A stretch of 64,000 nucleotides of DNA, taken from Zoogloea sp. 1C4 (lineage in GTDB: Bacteria; Pseudomonadota; Gammaproteobacteria; Burkholderiales; Rhodocyclaceae). The DNA is taken from contig NZ_SSXU01000010.1 in the NCBI RefSeq assembly GCF_009469605.1, positions 1-64,000 on the forward strand, written 5' to 3'. Both the position numbers and the translations under genes were made by a program. Shown piece by piece: positions 8,937-16,344 of the stretch; position 1 is the stretch's first letter; each line of letters begins with the position of its first letter. Under the pieces are notes generated by a model. That model was not told the origin of the DNA, ran no database searches, and was given only the letters and a program-made list of their open reading frames with translations.

Positions 8937-9929
8937 TCAGGGCCTGCCGAAGTGCTGCAGGACGTCTTGGGCGAGGCTGCGGCCGCTGAGCCACGCGCCT
9001 TCCACCTTGCCGCCGTTCAGCCAGTCGCCGCACAGGCCGATGCGCCGGTCCACGTCCCACACATGGCAGGCATCGAGGGGCGGCTCGGTGTCGGCGTAGC
9101 GCCAGCGGTGGGCGGTCCAGGCCTCGGGCGGCGGGGCGCCCAGTTCGGCGAAGGCGCGGAGCAGGTCGTCGGCGACGGCTTCGGGCGTGGCCTCGATGTG
9201 GGCCTCGCTCCATTCGGCGGTGGCGTGGAGCAGCCAGGTCTCGCCGCGGGGGCGGCCGGGCTTGCTGCTGTCGCGGGCAATCCAGCGCAGTGGGCCGCTG
9301 TTCACGAAGGCGGCGTCGAAGGGAAGCGCGACGGGGGCGTCGTAGCGCAGCATCAGCGCCCAGCTGCCGCGCATGTTGGCGCGGGAGGAGAGGTTCGCCA
9401 GCCCCGGCGCGGTCGTGCGCAGCAAGGGCACGGCCTGGGGCGCGGGCACCGCCAGCAGGACCGCGTCGAAGCGCGTGGGGTGCAGGCCGTGCTCCGCCGA
9501 AACGAGCCACCAGCCGTCGGGGCTGGGGCGGATCTCGGTGACGGTGGTCTGTACCGTGAGGGGCAGCGCGTCGGCCAGAAAGCGGGCGGGAGCGGTCATG
9601 CGCGGCACGCCGACGAAGCGTTCGAGGGCGAAGTCGGCGCCGTGCTCGCCCGCTTCGCCCGGTACGGCAATGCGGGCGCGCCACAGATCGGCGACACCGG
9701 CGTGCTGCCAGCGGGCGACTTCGGCACGGAAGGCTGGATCGCGGGCGGTGAAGTACTGGGCGCCGTGGTCGCACTGCCAGTCGTCGCCGCGGCGGGTGCT
9801 CATCCGCCCCGCGGGGCCGCGGCTCTTGTCGAGGAGGGTGAGGTCGATACCCGCTGCCTTGAGGGATGTTGCGCAGGACAAACCGGCGATGCCTGCACCG
9901 ATGACGGCGATTTTTGGGTTTGATTTCAA
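8937..9929 (-). CDS. Renalase-like FAD/NAD(P)-dependent oxidoreductase
   Basis: A 330-residue flavoprotein with an N-terminal Rossmann motif KIAVIGAGIAGLSCA, the GRMSTRR segment and a C-terminal FAD-contact block GLCGDWLNGGKVEGAWLSG. This matches bacterial renalase-like amine oxidase-family oxidoreductases, which often accompany photolyase genes. The only start that keeps the dinucleotide loop is a TTG at 9927-9929. It is preceded at suitable distance by AGGA, and the ribosome site lies inside a palindrome at 9930-9948. This is the first gene of the light-related operon. Its substrate is unknown: supply of reduced flavin or nicotinamide repair are conceivable, neither proven. Confidence 0.85.
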   Translation of the reverse strand: MKSNPKIAVIGAGIAGLSCATSLKAAGIDLTLLDKSRGPAGRMSTRRGDDWQCDHGAQYFTARDPAFRAEVARWQHAGVADLWRARIAVPGEAGEHGADFALERFVGVPRMTAPARFLADALPLTVQTTVTEIRPSPDGWWLVSAEHGLHPTRFDAVLLAVPAPQAVPLLRTTAPGLANLSSRANMRGSWALMLRYDAPVALPFDAAFVNSGPLRWIARDSSKPGRPRGETWLLHATAEWSEAHIEATPEAVADDLLRAFAELGAPPPEAWTAHRWRYADTEPPLDACHVWDVDRRIGLCGDWLNGGKVEGAWLSGRSLAQDVLQHFGRP

Positions 9930-9989
9930 TTTTTGTCCTAGACAAAAAAGGAGGGTGCCCCATAATACAGCGCATCAGGAGCCGTTCAA
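9930..9989. promoter_or_regulatory. Divergent promoter region with palindrome between photolyase operon and SDR gene
   Basis: An inverted repeat has arms TTTTTGTC (9930-9937) and GACAAAAA (9941-9948) separated by CTA. On the minus strand, TTGAAC (9984-9989) and TATTAT (9962-9967), 16 bases apart, make a fair sigma-70 promoter for the photolyase operon. On the plus strand, TAGACA (9939-9944) and CATAAT (9961-9966), also 16 apart, would serve the SDR gene. The palindrome thus overlaps the plus -35 and, on the other side, covers the ribosome site next to the TTG start of the flavoprotein gene. One bound regulator could shut both directions. Photolyase clusters are often under light-responsive MerR (LitR/CarH) control, but no such gene is in the window. 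Confidence 0.55.
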
Positions 9990-10026
9990 AGCCGATTAAG
10001 AGCGGCCACGTGCCGAGGGAGTTGTC

Positions 10027-10767
10027 ATGGACAGAATTGCACTTGTCACCGGTGCCGCCGGTGGGTTGGGGCGGGCAGTGGCCGCCGGGTTGGCTACCGA
10101 TGGCTGGCGGCTGATCGTCGTGAGCCGCGACGCCGCACGGCTGGCCGCAGCCTTTGGCGACCAGCATCTGCAGATCGAGGCCGACTGCAGCACGGTGGCC
10201 GGGGTGCGGCTGGTCTTCGAGCAGGCTGCCGCGGTGGGCTTGCTGCCCACGGCGCTGGCCCACTGCGTCGGCAACATCCGGCTGGGTTCGGTGCATCGCA
10301 TGTCCGAGGCGGATTTCGACGACTGCCTGCGCGCCAATCTGGTGAGCGCCTTTCACACCCTGGGTGGTTTCATCGGCGCCCTGCGCGAAGCGCGCAGCCC
10401 GGGCGCGGCGGTGCTGGTGTCGTCAGCCGCGGCGCAGATCGGCACGCCCAACCACGAAGCGGTGGCGGCGGCCAAGGCGGGGGTGGAAGGGCTCGTCCGC
10501 GGTGCTGCGGCGAGCCACGCGGCAGCGGGCATCCGGGTGAATGGCGTGGCGCCGGGCATCATGGATACGCCAGCCACCTCGGCCATCCTCGGCAGCGCCG
10601 CCGGGCGGGATGCGGCCGCGCGGCAATATCCGCTGCCGGGCATCGGATCGGCGGATGAGTTGGCGCAGCTGATGGTCTGGCTGCTGTCGGAGCACGCAGC
10701 GCGGGTGACGGGGCAGGTGTGGGCGATGGACGCCGGCTTCACGCGGATTCGCCCGCTGGTGAAGTGA
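10027..10767 (+). CDS. SDR-family protein lacking the catalytic tyrosine
   Basis: A 246-residue Rossmann protein of the short-chain dehydrogenase/reductase family. TGAAGGLG (residues 8-15) is the nucleotide loop, VSSAAAQIG holds the usual catalytic Ser (132-133) and GIRVNGVAPGIMDT is the standard C-terminal landmark. The active site normally reads Tyr-x3-Lys; here the codons give VAAAK (146-150), so Lys is present but Tyr is Val. It probably binds NAD(P)H, but classical dehydrogenase chemistry is doubtful. The gene diverges from the photolyase operon and shares its control region, so it is likely co-regulated with it. It ends at a strong bidirectional terminator. Confidence 0.88.
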   Translation: MDRIALVTGAAGGLGRAVAAGLATDGWRLIVVSRDAARLAAAFGDQHLQIEADCSTVAGVRLVFEQAAAVGLLPTALAHCVGNIRLGSVHRMSEADFDDCLRANLVSAFHTLGGFIGALREARSPGAAVLVSSAAAQIGTPNHEAVAAAKAGVEGLVRGAAASHAAAGIRVNGVAPGIMDTPATSAILGSAAGRDAAARQYPLPGIGSADELAQLMVWLLSEHAARVTGQVWAMDAGFTRIRPLVK

Positions 10768-10820
10768 TCGCGCCCGGATTGGCGGCAGGATGCCTTCGGG
10801 CGTGACGCGAGCTCAAAAAC

Positions 10821-10851
10821 AAAAAGGCCAGTCCCGGAGGACTGGCCTTTT
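10821..10851. terminator. Bidirectional terminator
   Basis: A perfect 9-bp stem, GGCCAGTCC (10826-10834) and GGACTGGCC (10839-10847), with loop CGGA is flanked by five A on the left and four T on the right. It works in both directions: after the SDR gene on the plus strand and after the tRNA-Lys pair on the minus strand. Confidence 0.9.
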
Positions 10852-10858
10852 CTGAATC

Positions 10859-10934
10859 TGGTGGGTTGTGAGTGGCTCGAACACTCGACCTACGGATTAA
10901 GAGTCCGCTGCTCTACCAACTGAGCTAACAACCC
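10859..10934 (-). tRNA. tRNA-Lys (anticodon CTT)
   Basis: Read on the minus strand this is a 76-nt cloverleaf including an encoded CCA end. The acceptor arm begins GGGTTGT and ends ACAACCC-A-CCA, the D-arm is GCTCAGTTGGTAGAGC, the anticodon loop is CTCTTAA (anticodon CTT) and the T-loop is GTTCGAG. It is the second of two lysine tRNAs transcribed together, with the terminator at 10821-10851 directly downstream. Confidence 0.95.
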
Positions 10935-10973
10935 ATTCTTGCGGGAGCCTGTATTATAGCCCACCTTTTTTAA

Positions 10974-11049
10974 TGGTGGGTCGGGCGAGATTCGAACTCG
11001 CGACCAACGGATTAAAAGTCCGCTGCTCTACCGACTGAGCTACCGACCC
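10974..11049 (-). tRNA. tRNA-Lys (anticodon TTT)
   Basis: A 76-nt minus-strand tRNA with encoded CCA. The acceptor arm is GGGTCGG/CCGACCC, the D-arm GCTCAGTCGGTAGAGC, the anticodon loop CTTTTAA (anticodon TTT) and the T-arm GCGAGTTCGAATCTCGC. It lies 39 bases before the tRNA-Lys(CTT) gene. A TATAAT-like box in the gap (near 10953-10958) might allow separate initiation of the second tRNA. Confidence 0.96.
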
Positions 11050-11065
11050 CCCGGAAGAGACGCGC

Positions 11066-11093
11066 ATTATAGCCCCTCCACAGAATACGTCAA
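11066..11093 (-). promoter_or_regulatory. Sigma-70 promoter of the tRNA-Lys pair
   Basis: On the minus strand TTGACG (11088-11093) and a perfect TATAAT (11066-11071) are separated by 16 bases, placing transcription start just before the tRNA-Lys(TTT) 5' end at 11049. The -35 box overlaps the stop codon of the upstream YeeE/YedE gene. Confidence 0.8.
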
Positions 11094-12193
11094 CTGTTTC
11101 GTAGCTGAATTTTTATCGACACCGTTGCCCCGGCGATGATGGCCCCAACGGTGAGGATGGCGCCGACCGAAAGGGTGGAGAGCCCGGAGAGGCCCTGACC
11201 GATGGTGCAGCCCAGCGCAGTGACGCCGCCGAAGCCCATCAGGATGGCGCCGGCGATGTGGCGAACGAGGTCCGGCGTGTCGCGGAAGCCTTCGATGCGG
11301 AAGCTGCGGCTTGTGATCGCGCCCAGCAGCGCGCCGGCGACGACGCCGAGGGTGGTGGCGATGCCGATGGTGACGATGCGGCTCTTGTCGGTCCACAGCA
11401 TCAGCAGGTCGAGGCTGTAGGCGTAGGGTGCGACGAAGCTGAGGGATTCCATCTTCCCGCTGTTGGTGGCGAGAAAGGCCGGGGCGAGGGTTTCGGGATC
11501 TTCGGCAAGCCACGCCAGGTGGCCGCTGAGATACCAGCCGGCGACGATGCACGCGCCGATGGCGATGCTGCCGAGCAGTGGGCCGGGCCGCCAGTTGTCG
11601 CGGCTCGAGAGCGCGAACAGGGCCAGGCTGCCGGCGCCGACAGTGGCGCAGGCCAGCCACGCGCTGCGGGCGTCGAGCTGGAAGCGGGCGGCGAGCAGTG
11701 TCGGCAGATCCTGCGGTGTGGCGAGCTGCAGGGCGACGGGGTCGAGCCATTCGACGCGCCAGCCGCCGAAGAGCCCGCGCAGGGTCATCGCGGCCGAGAG
11801 GCCGAGGAAGACGAACACCACCAGCGACTTGAGGTTGCCGCCGCCGAGCCGCACAAGTGTTTTAGCGCCGCAGCCGGACGCGAGGGTCATGCCGACGCCG
11901 AACAGCGCGCCGCCAACGAGATGGGACAGCCACGGCAGGCGGCTGCCGGTGTAGATCGAGTTGTGCACGTCCACCAGCCCGGCCACCTGCAGGCCGGTGG
12001 TGCCGGCGATGGCCACTGCTGCGGCCAGCGCCCACATGCGCAGGCGCGTCCAGTCGCCCATCAGCAGGATGTCGGCGATGGCGCCCATGGTGCAGAAGTT
12101 GCTGCGCTGGGCCGCCAGCCCGAACACTGTGCCGATTGCGAAGGCGGCCCAGGCGATGGCCGACAGGGAGAGGGGCTGGCTGGCGGCGTCCAT
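11090..12193 (-). CDS. YeeE/YedE-family sulfur (thiosulfate-type) transporter
   Basis: A 367-residue inner-membrane protein of the YeeE/YedE (sulf_transp) family, whose characterised member TsuA imports thiosulfate. The three cysteine motifs that pass the substrate along are visible: RSNFCTMGA near residue 30, LASGCGAKTLVRLGGGN near 90 and LGCTIGQGLSG in the last third. About nine or ten hydrophobic segments are present. ATG 12193 is chosen; the open extension upstream overlaps queC in another frame and has no membrane pattern. It lies 7 bases after queC at the end of the long tol-que transcript. The substrate (thiosulfate or another sulfur or selenium species) is inferred. Confidence 0.85.
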   Translation of the reverse strand: MDAASQPLSLSAIAWAAFAIGTVFGLAAQRSNFCTMGAIADILLMGDWTRLRMWALAAAVAIAGTTGLQVAGLVDVHNSIYTGSRLPWLSHLVGGALFGVGMTLASGCGAKTLVRLGGGNLKSLVVFVFLGLSAAMTLRGLFGGWRVEWLDPVALQLATPQDLPTLLAARFQLDARSAWLACATVGAGSLALFALSSRDNWRPGPLLGSIAIGACIVAGWYLSGHLAWLAEDPETLAPAFLATNSGKMESLSFVAPYAYSLDLLMLWTDKSRIVTIGIATTLGVVAGALLGAITSRSFRIEGFRDTPDLVRHIAGAILMGFGGVTALGCTIGQGLSGLSTLSVGAILTVGAIIAGATVSIKIQLRNS

Positions 12194-12200
12194 GGCGCGG

Positions 12201-12878
12201 TCAGGCGTAGGGGGTGGGGTCGGGCAGGCCGGCGGCTTCGAAGCCGGCCTTGCGCAGCCGGCAGGCGTCGCACAGGCCGCAGGCGCGGCCGTCGTCGTCG
12301 GCCTGGTAGCACGACACGGTGAGGCTGTAATCGACGCCAAGCTCGGTGCCGCGGCGGATGATGTCGGCCTTGGAGAGGTCGATCAACGGCGCGTGGATGG
12401 CCAGGTGGTGGCCTTCGACGCCGGCCTTGGTGGCGAGGTTGGCCATCTTCTCGAAGGCTTCGATGAAGGCCGGGCGGCAGTCGGGGTAGCCGGAATAATC
12501 CACCGCATTGACGCCCACGTAGATGTGGTCGGCGCCCAGCACCTCGGCCCAGGCCATGGCGATGGACAACATGATGGTGTTGCGGGCCGGCACGTAGGTG
12601 ATCGGGATGCCGGCGCCGACGCCGTCGGTGGGCACGGCGAGGGCCGGGTCGGTGAGGGCCGAGCCGCCAAACTGGCCGAGATCCACGTGGGCAACCCGGT
12701 GGGTGACGGCGCCGAGGGCGGCGGCCACGCGGCGGGCGGCGGCGAGCTCGGCCGCATGGCGCTGGCCGTATTCGACGGACAGGGCGTAGGTCTCGAAGCC
12801 TTCGGCGCGGGCGATGGCGAGGCAGGTGGCGGAATCGAGGCCGCCGGACAGCAGGACGAGGGCGCGGGGCGTGCTCAT
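12201..12878 (-). CDS. queC: 7-cyano-7-deazaguanine synthase QueC
   Basis: A 225-residue ATP-dependent enzyme converting 7-carboxy-7-deazaguanine to preQ0 in queuosine synthesis. The PP-loop [15 protein letters not shown] (6-20) binds ATP. Near the C-terminus four cysteines ([17 protein letters not shown]) form the zinc site. ATG 12878 is taken over an in-frame TTG four codons upstream because the conserved core begins directly after it. It follows queE, the enzyme of the preceding step, on the same strand. The 79-base gap between them shows no riboswitch-like structure. Confidence 0.95.
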   Translation of the reverse strand: MSTPRALVLLSGGLDSATCLAIARAEGFETYALSVEYGQRHAAELAAARRVAAALGAVTHRVAHVDLGQFGGSALTDPALAVPTDGVGAGIPITYVPARNTIMLSIAMAWAEVLGADHIYVGVNAVDYSGYPDCRPAFIEAFEKMANLATKAGVEGHHLAIHAPLIDLSKADIIRRGTELGVDYSLTVSCYQADDDGRACGLCDACRLRKAGFEAAGLPDPTPYA

Positions 12879-12957
12879 GCTTACATCCAATACAAAAAAA
12901 TGGATCCAGGCAAGGGGTGATCCGGTGCCGGGGCCTGGCCCGGCGTGGTTTGACCGC

Positions 12958-13629
12958 TTACCGACCGGGTTCGTTGCCCCAGATGACCTTGTGCAGCTGA
13001 ACCTGCATCCGCACCGGCAGCCGGTCGCGGAGGATCCACGCGGCGAGGTCGGCCGGCTTGAGCTGGCCCTGGACCGGGGCGAGGAGCACTGGGCAGCGTT
13101 CGGTGAGATGGTATTCGGCGATCTGCGCCTTGGCCCACTCGTAGTCGGCCTCGCTGGCGAGCACCAGTTTCACCTCGTCGCGCAGGTTGAGCAGCGGGAT
13201 GTTGGTGAGCAGGTTGCGCGCGACTTCGCCGGAGCCCGGCGCCTTGAGGTCGACGATGCGCGAGACGCGCGGGTCGACGCCGGCGATGTCGAGGGCGCCG
13301 CTGGTCTCGAGGGACACCGAGTAGCCGGCGTCGCACAGGGCGGTGAGCAGGGGCAGGCAGTTCTTCTGGGACAGCGGTTCGCCGCCGGTGACGCAGATGG
13401 TCGGGCAGTGGTAGCCGGCCACTTCGGCGAGGATGTCGTCGAGGGTGCGGGTGGTGCCGCCGGTGAAGGAGTATTCGGTGTCGCACCAGCTGCAGCGCAG
13501 CGGACAGCCGGTGAGGCGGATGAACACCGTCGGCAGGCCGGCGCGCGAGGTTTCACCCTGGAGCGAGTGGAAGATCTCGGTGATGCGCAGGGTGGCGGCG
13601 CGGGGGGCGGGGCTGGCGGTTGTGGGCAT
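12958..13629 (-). CDS. queE: 7-carboxy-7-deazaguanine synthase QueE
   Basis: A 223-residue radical SAM enzyme that rearranges 6-carboxy-tetrahydropterin to 7-carboxy-7-deazaguanine in queuosine synthesis. The cluster-binding cysteines lie in [10 protein letters not shown] (C42, C46, C49), the Cys-x3-Cys-x2-Cys radical SAM pattern. The substrate segment [20 protein letters not shown] and the SAM-binding CVTGGEPL are also clear. It follows cpoB by 37 bases and precedes queC, an arrangement common in Beta- and Gammaproteobacteria. Confidence 0.95.
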   Translation of the reverse strand: MPTTASPAPRAATLRITEIFHSLQGETSRAGLPTVFIRLTGCPLRCSWCDTEYSFTGGTTRTLDDILAEVAGYHCPTICVTGGEPLSQKNCLPLLTALCDAGYSVSLETSGALDIAGVDPRVSRIVDLKAPGSGEVARNLLTNIPLLNLRDEVKLVLASEADYEWAKAQIAEYHLTERCPVLLAPVQGQLKPADLAAWILRDRLPVRMQVQLHKVIWGNEPGR

Positions 13630-13666
13630 GGGAAAAAAAGCGCGCCTGGTGTCGGGCGCGGCGGGC

Positions 13667-14413
13667 TTACTTCTTGAGGCGCTGGCGGGCGATGGTTGCC
13701 GCCGAACTGCTTGGGTACTTGGCGACCAGCCGTTCGAGGGTCTTGGTGGCCCCCGCGGTGTCGTTGCGGGCGGCCTGGGTGCTGGACAAGCCGAGCAGGG
13801 CGTCCGGCGCGCGGGTGTCGTCCGGCCACTGGCTGGCGACCTTGGCGTAGTGCTCGGCGGCGCCGACGTTGTCCTTCAGCTGATAGAGCGCGCTGGCGGC
13901 CCAGAAGTGGGCGTTGGGCTGGAAGCTGCTGTTCGGGTAGGCCTTGGTGAAGGCGACGAAGCCGGTGGCGGCTTCGCGGAACTTGCCGGCCCGCAGCTGG
14001 GTGAGGGCGGCTTCGTAGTCGCGGCTTTCGCTGGCTGGATCGGCTACCACAGGGGCTGCCGGCGCTGCAGGGGCCTCGGCAGCCGTCTGGGGCTCGACCT
14101 TGCGCAGGCGGTTGTCGAGGTCGACGTAAAAGTCCTTCTGCCGCTTGTTTGCGTTGGCCAGATCGTTGCTGAGGACTTCGTTCTCGCCGCGCAGGCGGGC
14201 GATCTCGGCCTTCAGGTTCTCGATCTGGTCGGCCAGTTCGAGCTGGGCGCGGGAACTGGCTTCGAGCTTGTCCAGACGGGCGGAGAACTCGGTGCGCATC
14301 TGATTGATGCGCATCCGGGCTTCCTCGTCGTCAAACAGGCCGGCCTGGGCCTGGCTGGCCAGCAGGCCAGCCAGCAGCCCGGCCAACAGGCGGGGCAGAA
14401 GGCGCGGGAACAT
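13667..14413 (-). CDS. cpoB: Cell division coordinator CpoB (YbgF), periplasmic
   Basis: A 248-residue periplasmic protein of the Tol-Pal cluster that links outer-membrane constriction to septal peptidoglycan synthesis in homologues. It has a signal peptide (about 1-24, ending SQAQA), a coiled-coil segment (about 30-105, rich in Leu/Glu/Lys heptads), a Pro/Ala linker and a C-terminal block of three TPR units (about 130-245, starting DYEAALTQLRAGKFREAATGF). Its ATG shares one base with the pal stop (TGATG), so the two are coupled. Confidence 0.93.
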   Translation of the reverse strand: MFPRLLPRLLAGLLAGLLASQAQAGLFDDEEARMRINQMRTEFSARLDKLEASSRAQLELADQIENLKAEIARLRGENEVLSNDLANANKRQKDFYVDLDNRLRKVEPQTAAEAPAAPAAPVVADPASESRDYEAALTQLRAGKFREAATGFVAFTKAYPNSSFQPNAHFWAASALYQLKDNVGAAEHYAKVASQWPDDTRAPDALLGLSSTQAARNDTAGATKTLERLVAKYPSSSAATIARQRLKK

Positions 14414-14964
14414 CAGAATTCACCCGAATAGAGCATGTCGCCACGACGGTTGGCGGACCAGCAGGACTCGGAGGCGTCGGTGCAGCTGGGCTTTTCTTCG
14501 CCGAGGCTGACGGATTCGAGCTGGCTTTCGGCCACGCCCAGCAGGCCCAGGGCCTTCTTGACGGCGTCGGCACGCTTCTGGCCGAGGGCCAGGTTGTATT
14601 CGCGGCTGCCACGTTCGTCGGTGTTGCCCTGGATCATCATCTTGACCTTGGGGTGGGCGACCAGGAACTTGGCGTGGGCTTCGACGAGCGGACGGTACTG
14701 ATCCTTGACGACGTAGCTGTCGTAGTCGAACAGCACGCTGCGCTTGGACAGGATGTTCTTCGGATCGCGCAGCTCGGGGTAGGCGGAGCCGTTGGCGCCG
14801 TCGTTGGCGTTGACGGTGGTGACGCGGTTGCCGTCGACACCGCTGCTGGCGGCGCCGCTGCTGCGGTCTTCGACGGCTGCACCCTGGTTCTGGTTGGGGG
14901 CCGAGCTACAAGCGGCCAGCAGGCCGGCAGCGATCAGGGACAGGGTGAGGTGCTGGAACTTCAT
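14413..14964 (-). CDS. pal: Peptidoglycan-associated lipoprotein Pal
   Basis: A 183-residue outer-membrane lipoprotein that anchors the outer membrane to peptidoglycan and binds TolB. A short signal peptide ends in the lipobox LLAAC with the lipidated Cys at residue 19. A Ser/Gly/Asn-rich linker follows, then an OmpA-like domain (about 70-180) with VLFDYDSYVV and GNTDERGSREYNLALGQKRA, the diaminopimelate-binding signature. ATG 14964 is chosen over one seven codons upstream because ACGGAG sits at correct spacing before it. Confidence 0.96.
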   Translation of the reverse strand: MKFQHLTLSLIAAGLLAACSSAPNQNQGAAVEDRSSGAASSGVDGNRVTTVNANDGANGSAYPELRDPKNILSKRSVLFDYDSYVVKDQYRPLVEAHAKFLVAHPKVKMMIQGNTDERGSREYNLALGQKRADAVKKALGLLGVAESQLESVSLGEEKPSCTDASESCWSANRRGDMLYSGEF

Positions 14965-15039
14965 GGTGTGGACTCCGTGGGGCATCCGTGCAAGGGCTGG
15001 ATGAATGCGTGGTGATGCGTCGGGTTTCGCGCGAGCGGG

Positions 15040-16326
15040 TCAGTTTCGGGGCTGGGGCCCCCAGGCGGGTTCGCGCACGTCGCCTGATTGTACCGATAGA
15101 CGTTGTTTCACACGACCGTCGGCGGACACGGCGGCGAGCACGCCACGGCCGCCGATCTCGGTGGCGTAGAGCACCATGCGGCCGTTGGGGGCGAAGCTCG
15201 GGGATTCGTCCTTGGAGGAGTCGGTGAGGATTTGCGTCTGGCGGGATGCGAGATCCAGCATCGTGACCTGGAAACGGCCGCCGTTGCGGGATACGTAGAC
15301 GAGGCTCTTGCCGTCGGGCGAGGGGCGCGGGCTGACGTTGTAGCCGCCCTCGAAGGTGACCCGCTGGGCGTCGCCGCCGCCGGCCGGCACGCGGTAGATC
15401 TGCGGGCTGCCGCCGCGGTCGGAGGTGAAGTAGATCATGCCGTCGGGCGACCAGGCCGGCTCGGTGTCGATGCCGGAAGATGACGCCAGGCGCTGCACGC
15501 CGGAGCCGTCGGCATTGACCGAGTAGAGCTGGGACTGGCCGTCCTTGGTGAGCACCACCGCCAGCCGGCGGCCGTCCGGCGACCAGGCGGGGGCGGAGTT
15601 GGAACCCTTGAAGTTGGCGGCTACGTTGCGCTGGCCGGTGGCGAGGTTGTGCACGTAAACCACTGGCTTCTTGGCCTCGAACGACACGTAGGCGAGGCGC
15701 GAGCCGTCCGGCGACCAGGCCGGGGAGATGATCGGCTCTTTCGAAGCCAGCGCGGTCTGGGCGTTGCTGCCGTCGGCGTCGGCGATCTGCAGCTCGTAGC
15801 GGGGGCCGGACTTGAGCACGTAGGCGATGCGGGTCGAGAACACGCCGGGCTCACCAGTGAGCTTCTCGTAGATGAAGTCGGCGATGCGGTGGCCGGTGGC
15901 GCGGTACTGGTTGGGCGACATCACCATCGCCTGGCTGCCCAGGCCGAGCTGCTTGGCGGCGTCGTGGAGGCGCACTTCGATCTGGAAGCGGCCGGCCCCG
16001 TTGGGGCTGACGGTGCCCACGGCGACGGCGTCGGCACCGCGGGAGCGGACGCGGGCGTAATCCACCGGGCCGCTGGCGCCCATCGGGCTCGGGCCGAGTT
16101 CGATCATCTTGAACAGGCCGCTGCGTTCGAGGTCGGCTCGGACGACATCGGTGACGGCGCGAGGCAGGGCGTTCTCACCCTCGAAGCTGGCGACGGCCAC
16201 CGGCATGCGGTTGGCACCGGCGCCGGTGATCTCGATGGCGAGCTGGGCCTGGGCCAGGGAGGACGCAAGCACCAGCGCGCAGGCCGGAATGGCGCTGCGC
16301 AGGAGGGACAGGAGGCGTGAGGTCAT
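15040..16326 (-). CDS. tolB: Tol-Pal system protein TolB
   Basis: A 428-residue periplasmic protein with a signal peptide (about 1-27, ending SLAQA), an N-terminal alpha/beta domain and a C-terminal six-bladed beta-propeller. The propeller is made of repeated blocks such as ISPAWSPDGSRLAYVSFE, APAWSPDGRRLAVVLT and EPAWSPDGMIYFTSD. It docks Pal and is pulled by TolA to complete outer-membrane constriction at division. Length is typical. It lies 18 bases after tolA and 75 bases before pal in the operon. Confidence 0.96.
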   Translation of the reverse strand: MTSRLLSLLRSAIPACALVLASSLAQAQLAIEITGAGANRMPVAVASFEGENALPRAVTDVVRADLERSGLFKMIELGPSPMGASGPVDYARVRSRGADAVAVGTVSPNGAGRFQIEVRLHDAAKQLGLGSQAMVMSPNQYRATGHRIADFIYEKLTGEPGVFSTRIAYVLKSGPRYELQIADADGSNAQTALASKEPIISPAWSPDGSRLAYVSFEAKKPVVYVHNLATGQRNVAANFKGSNSAPAWSPDGRRLAVVLTKDGQSQLYSVNADGSGVQRLASSSGIDTEPAWSPDGMIYFTSDRGGSPQIYRVPAGGGDAQRVTFEGGYNVSPRPSPDGKSLVYVSRNGGRFQVTMLDLASRQTQILTDSSKDESPSFAPNGRMVLYATEIGGRGVLAAVSADGRVKQRLSVQSGDVREPAWGPQPRN

Positions 16327-16344
16327 GGGCGGAGGACTCTCGGT

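Noticed and set aside
10935-10973. Separate promoter for the second tRNA-Lys
   Set aside because: A TATAAT-like box is present, but no -35 at suitable distance; the strong promoter upstream of the first tRNA is sufficient.
12879-12957. Possible preQ1 riboswitch between queE and queC
   Set aside because: The 79-base gap shows no pseudoknot-like elements, and queC is inside a long operon.
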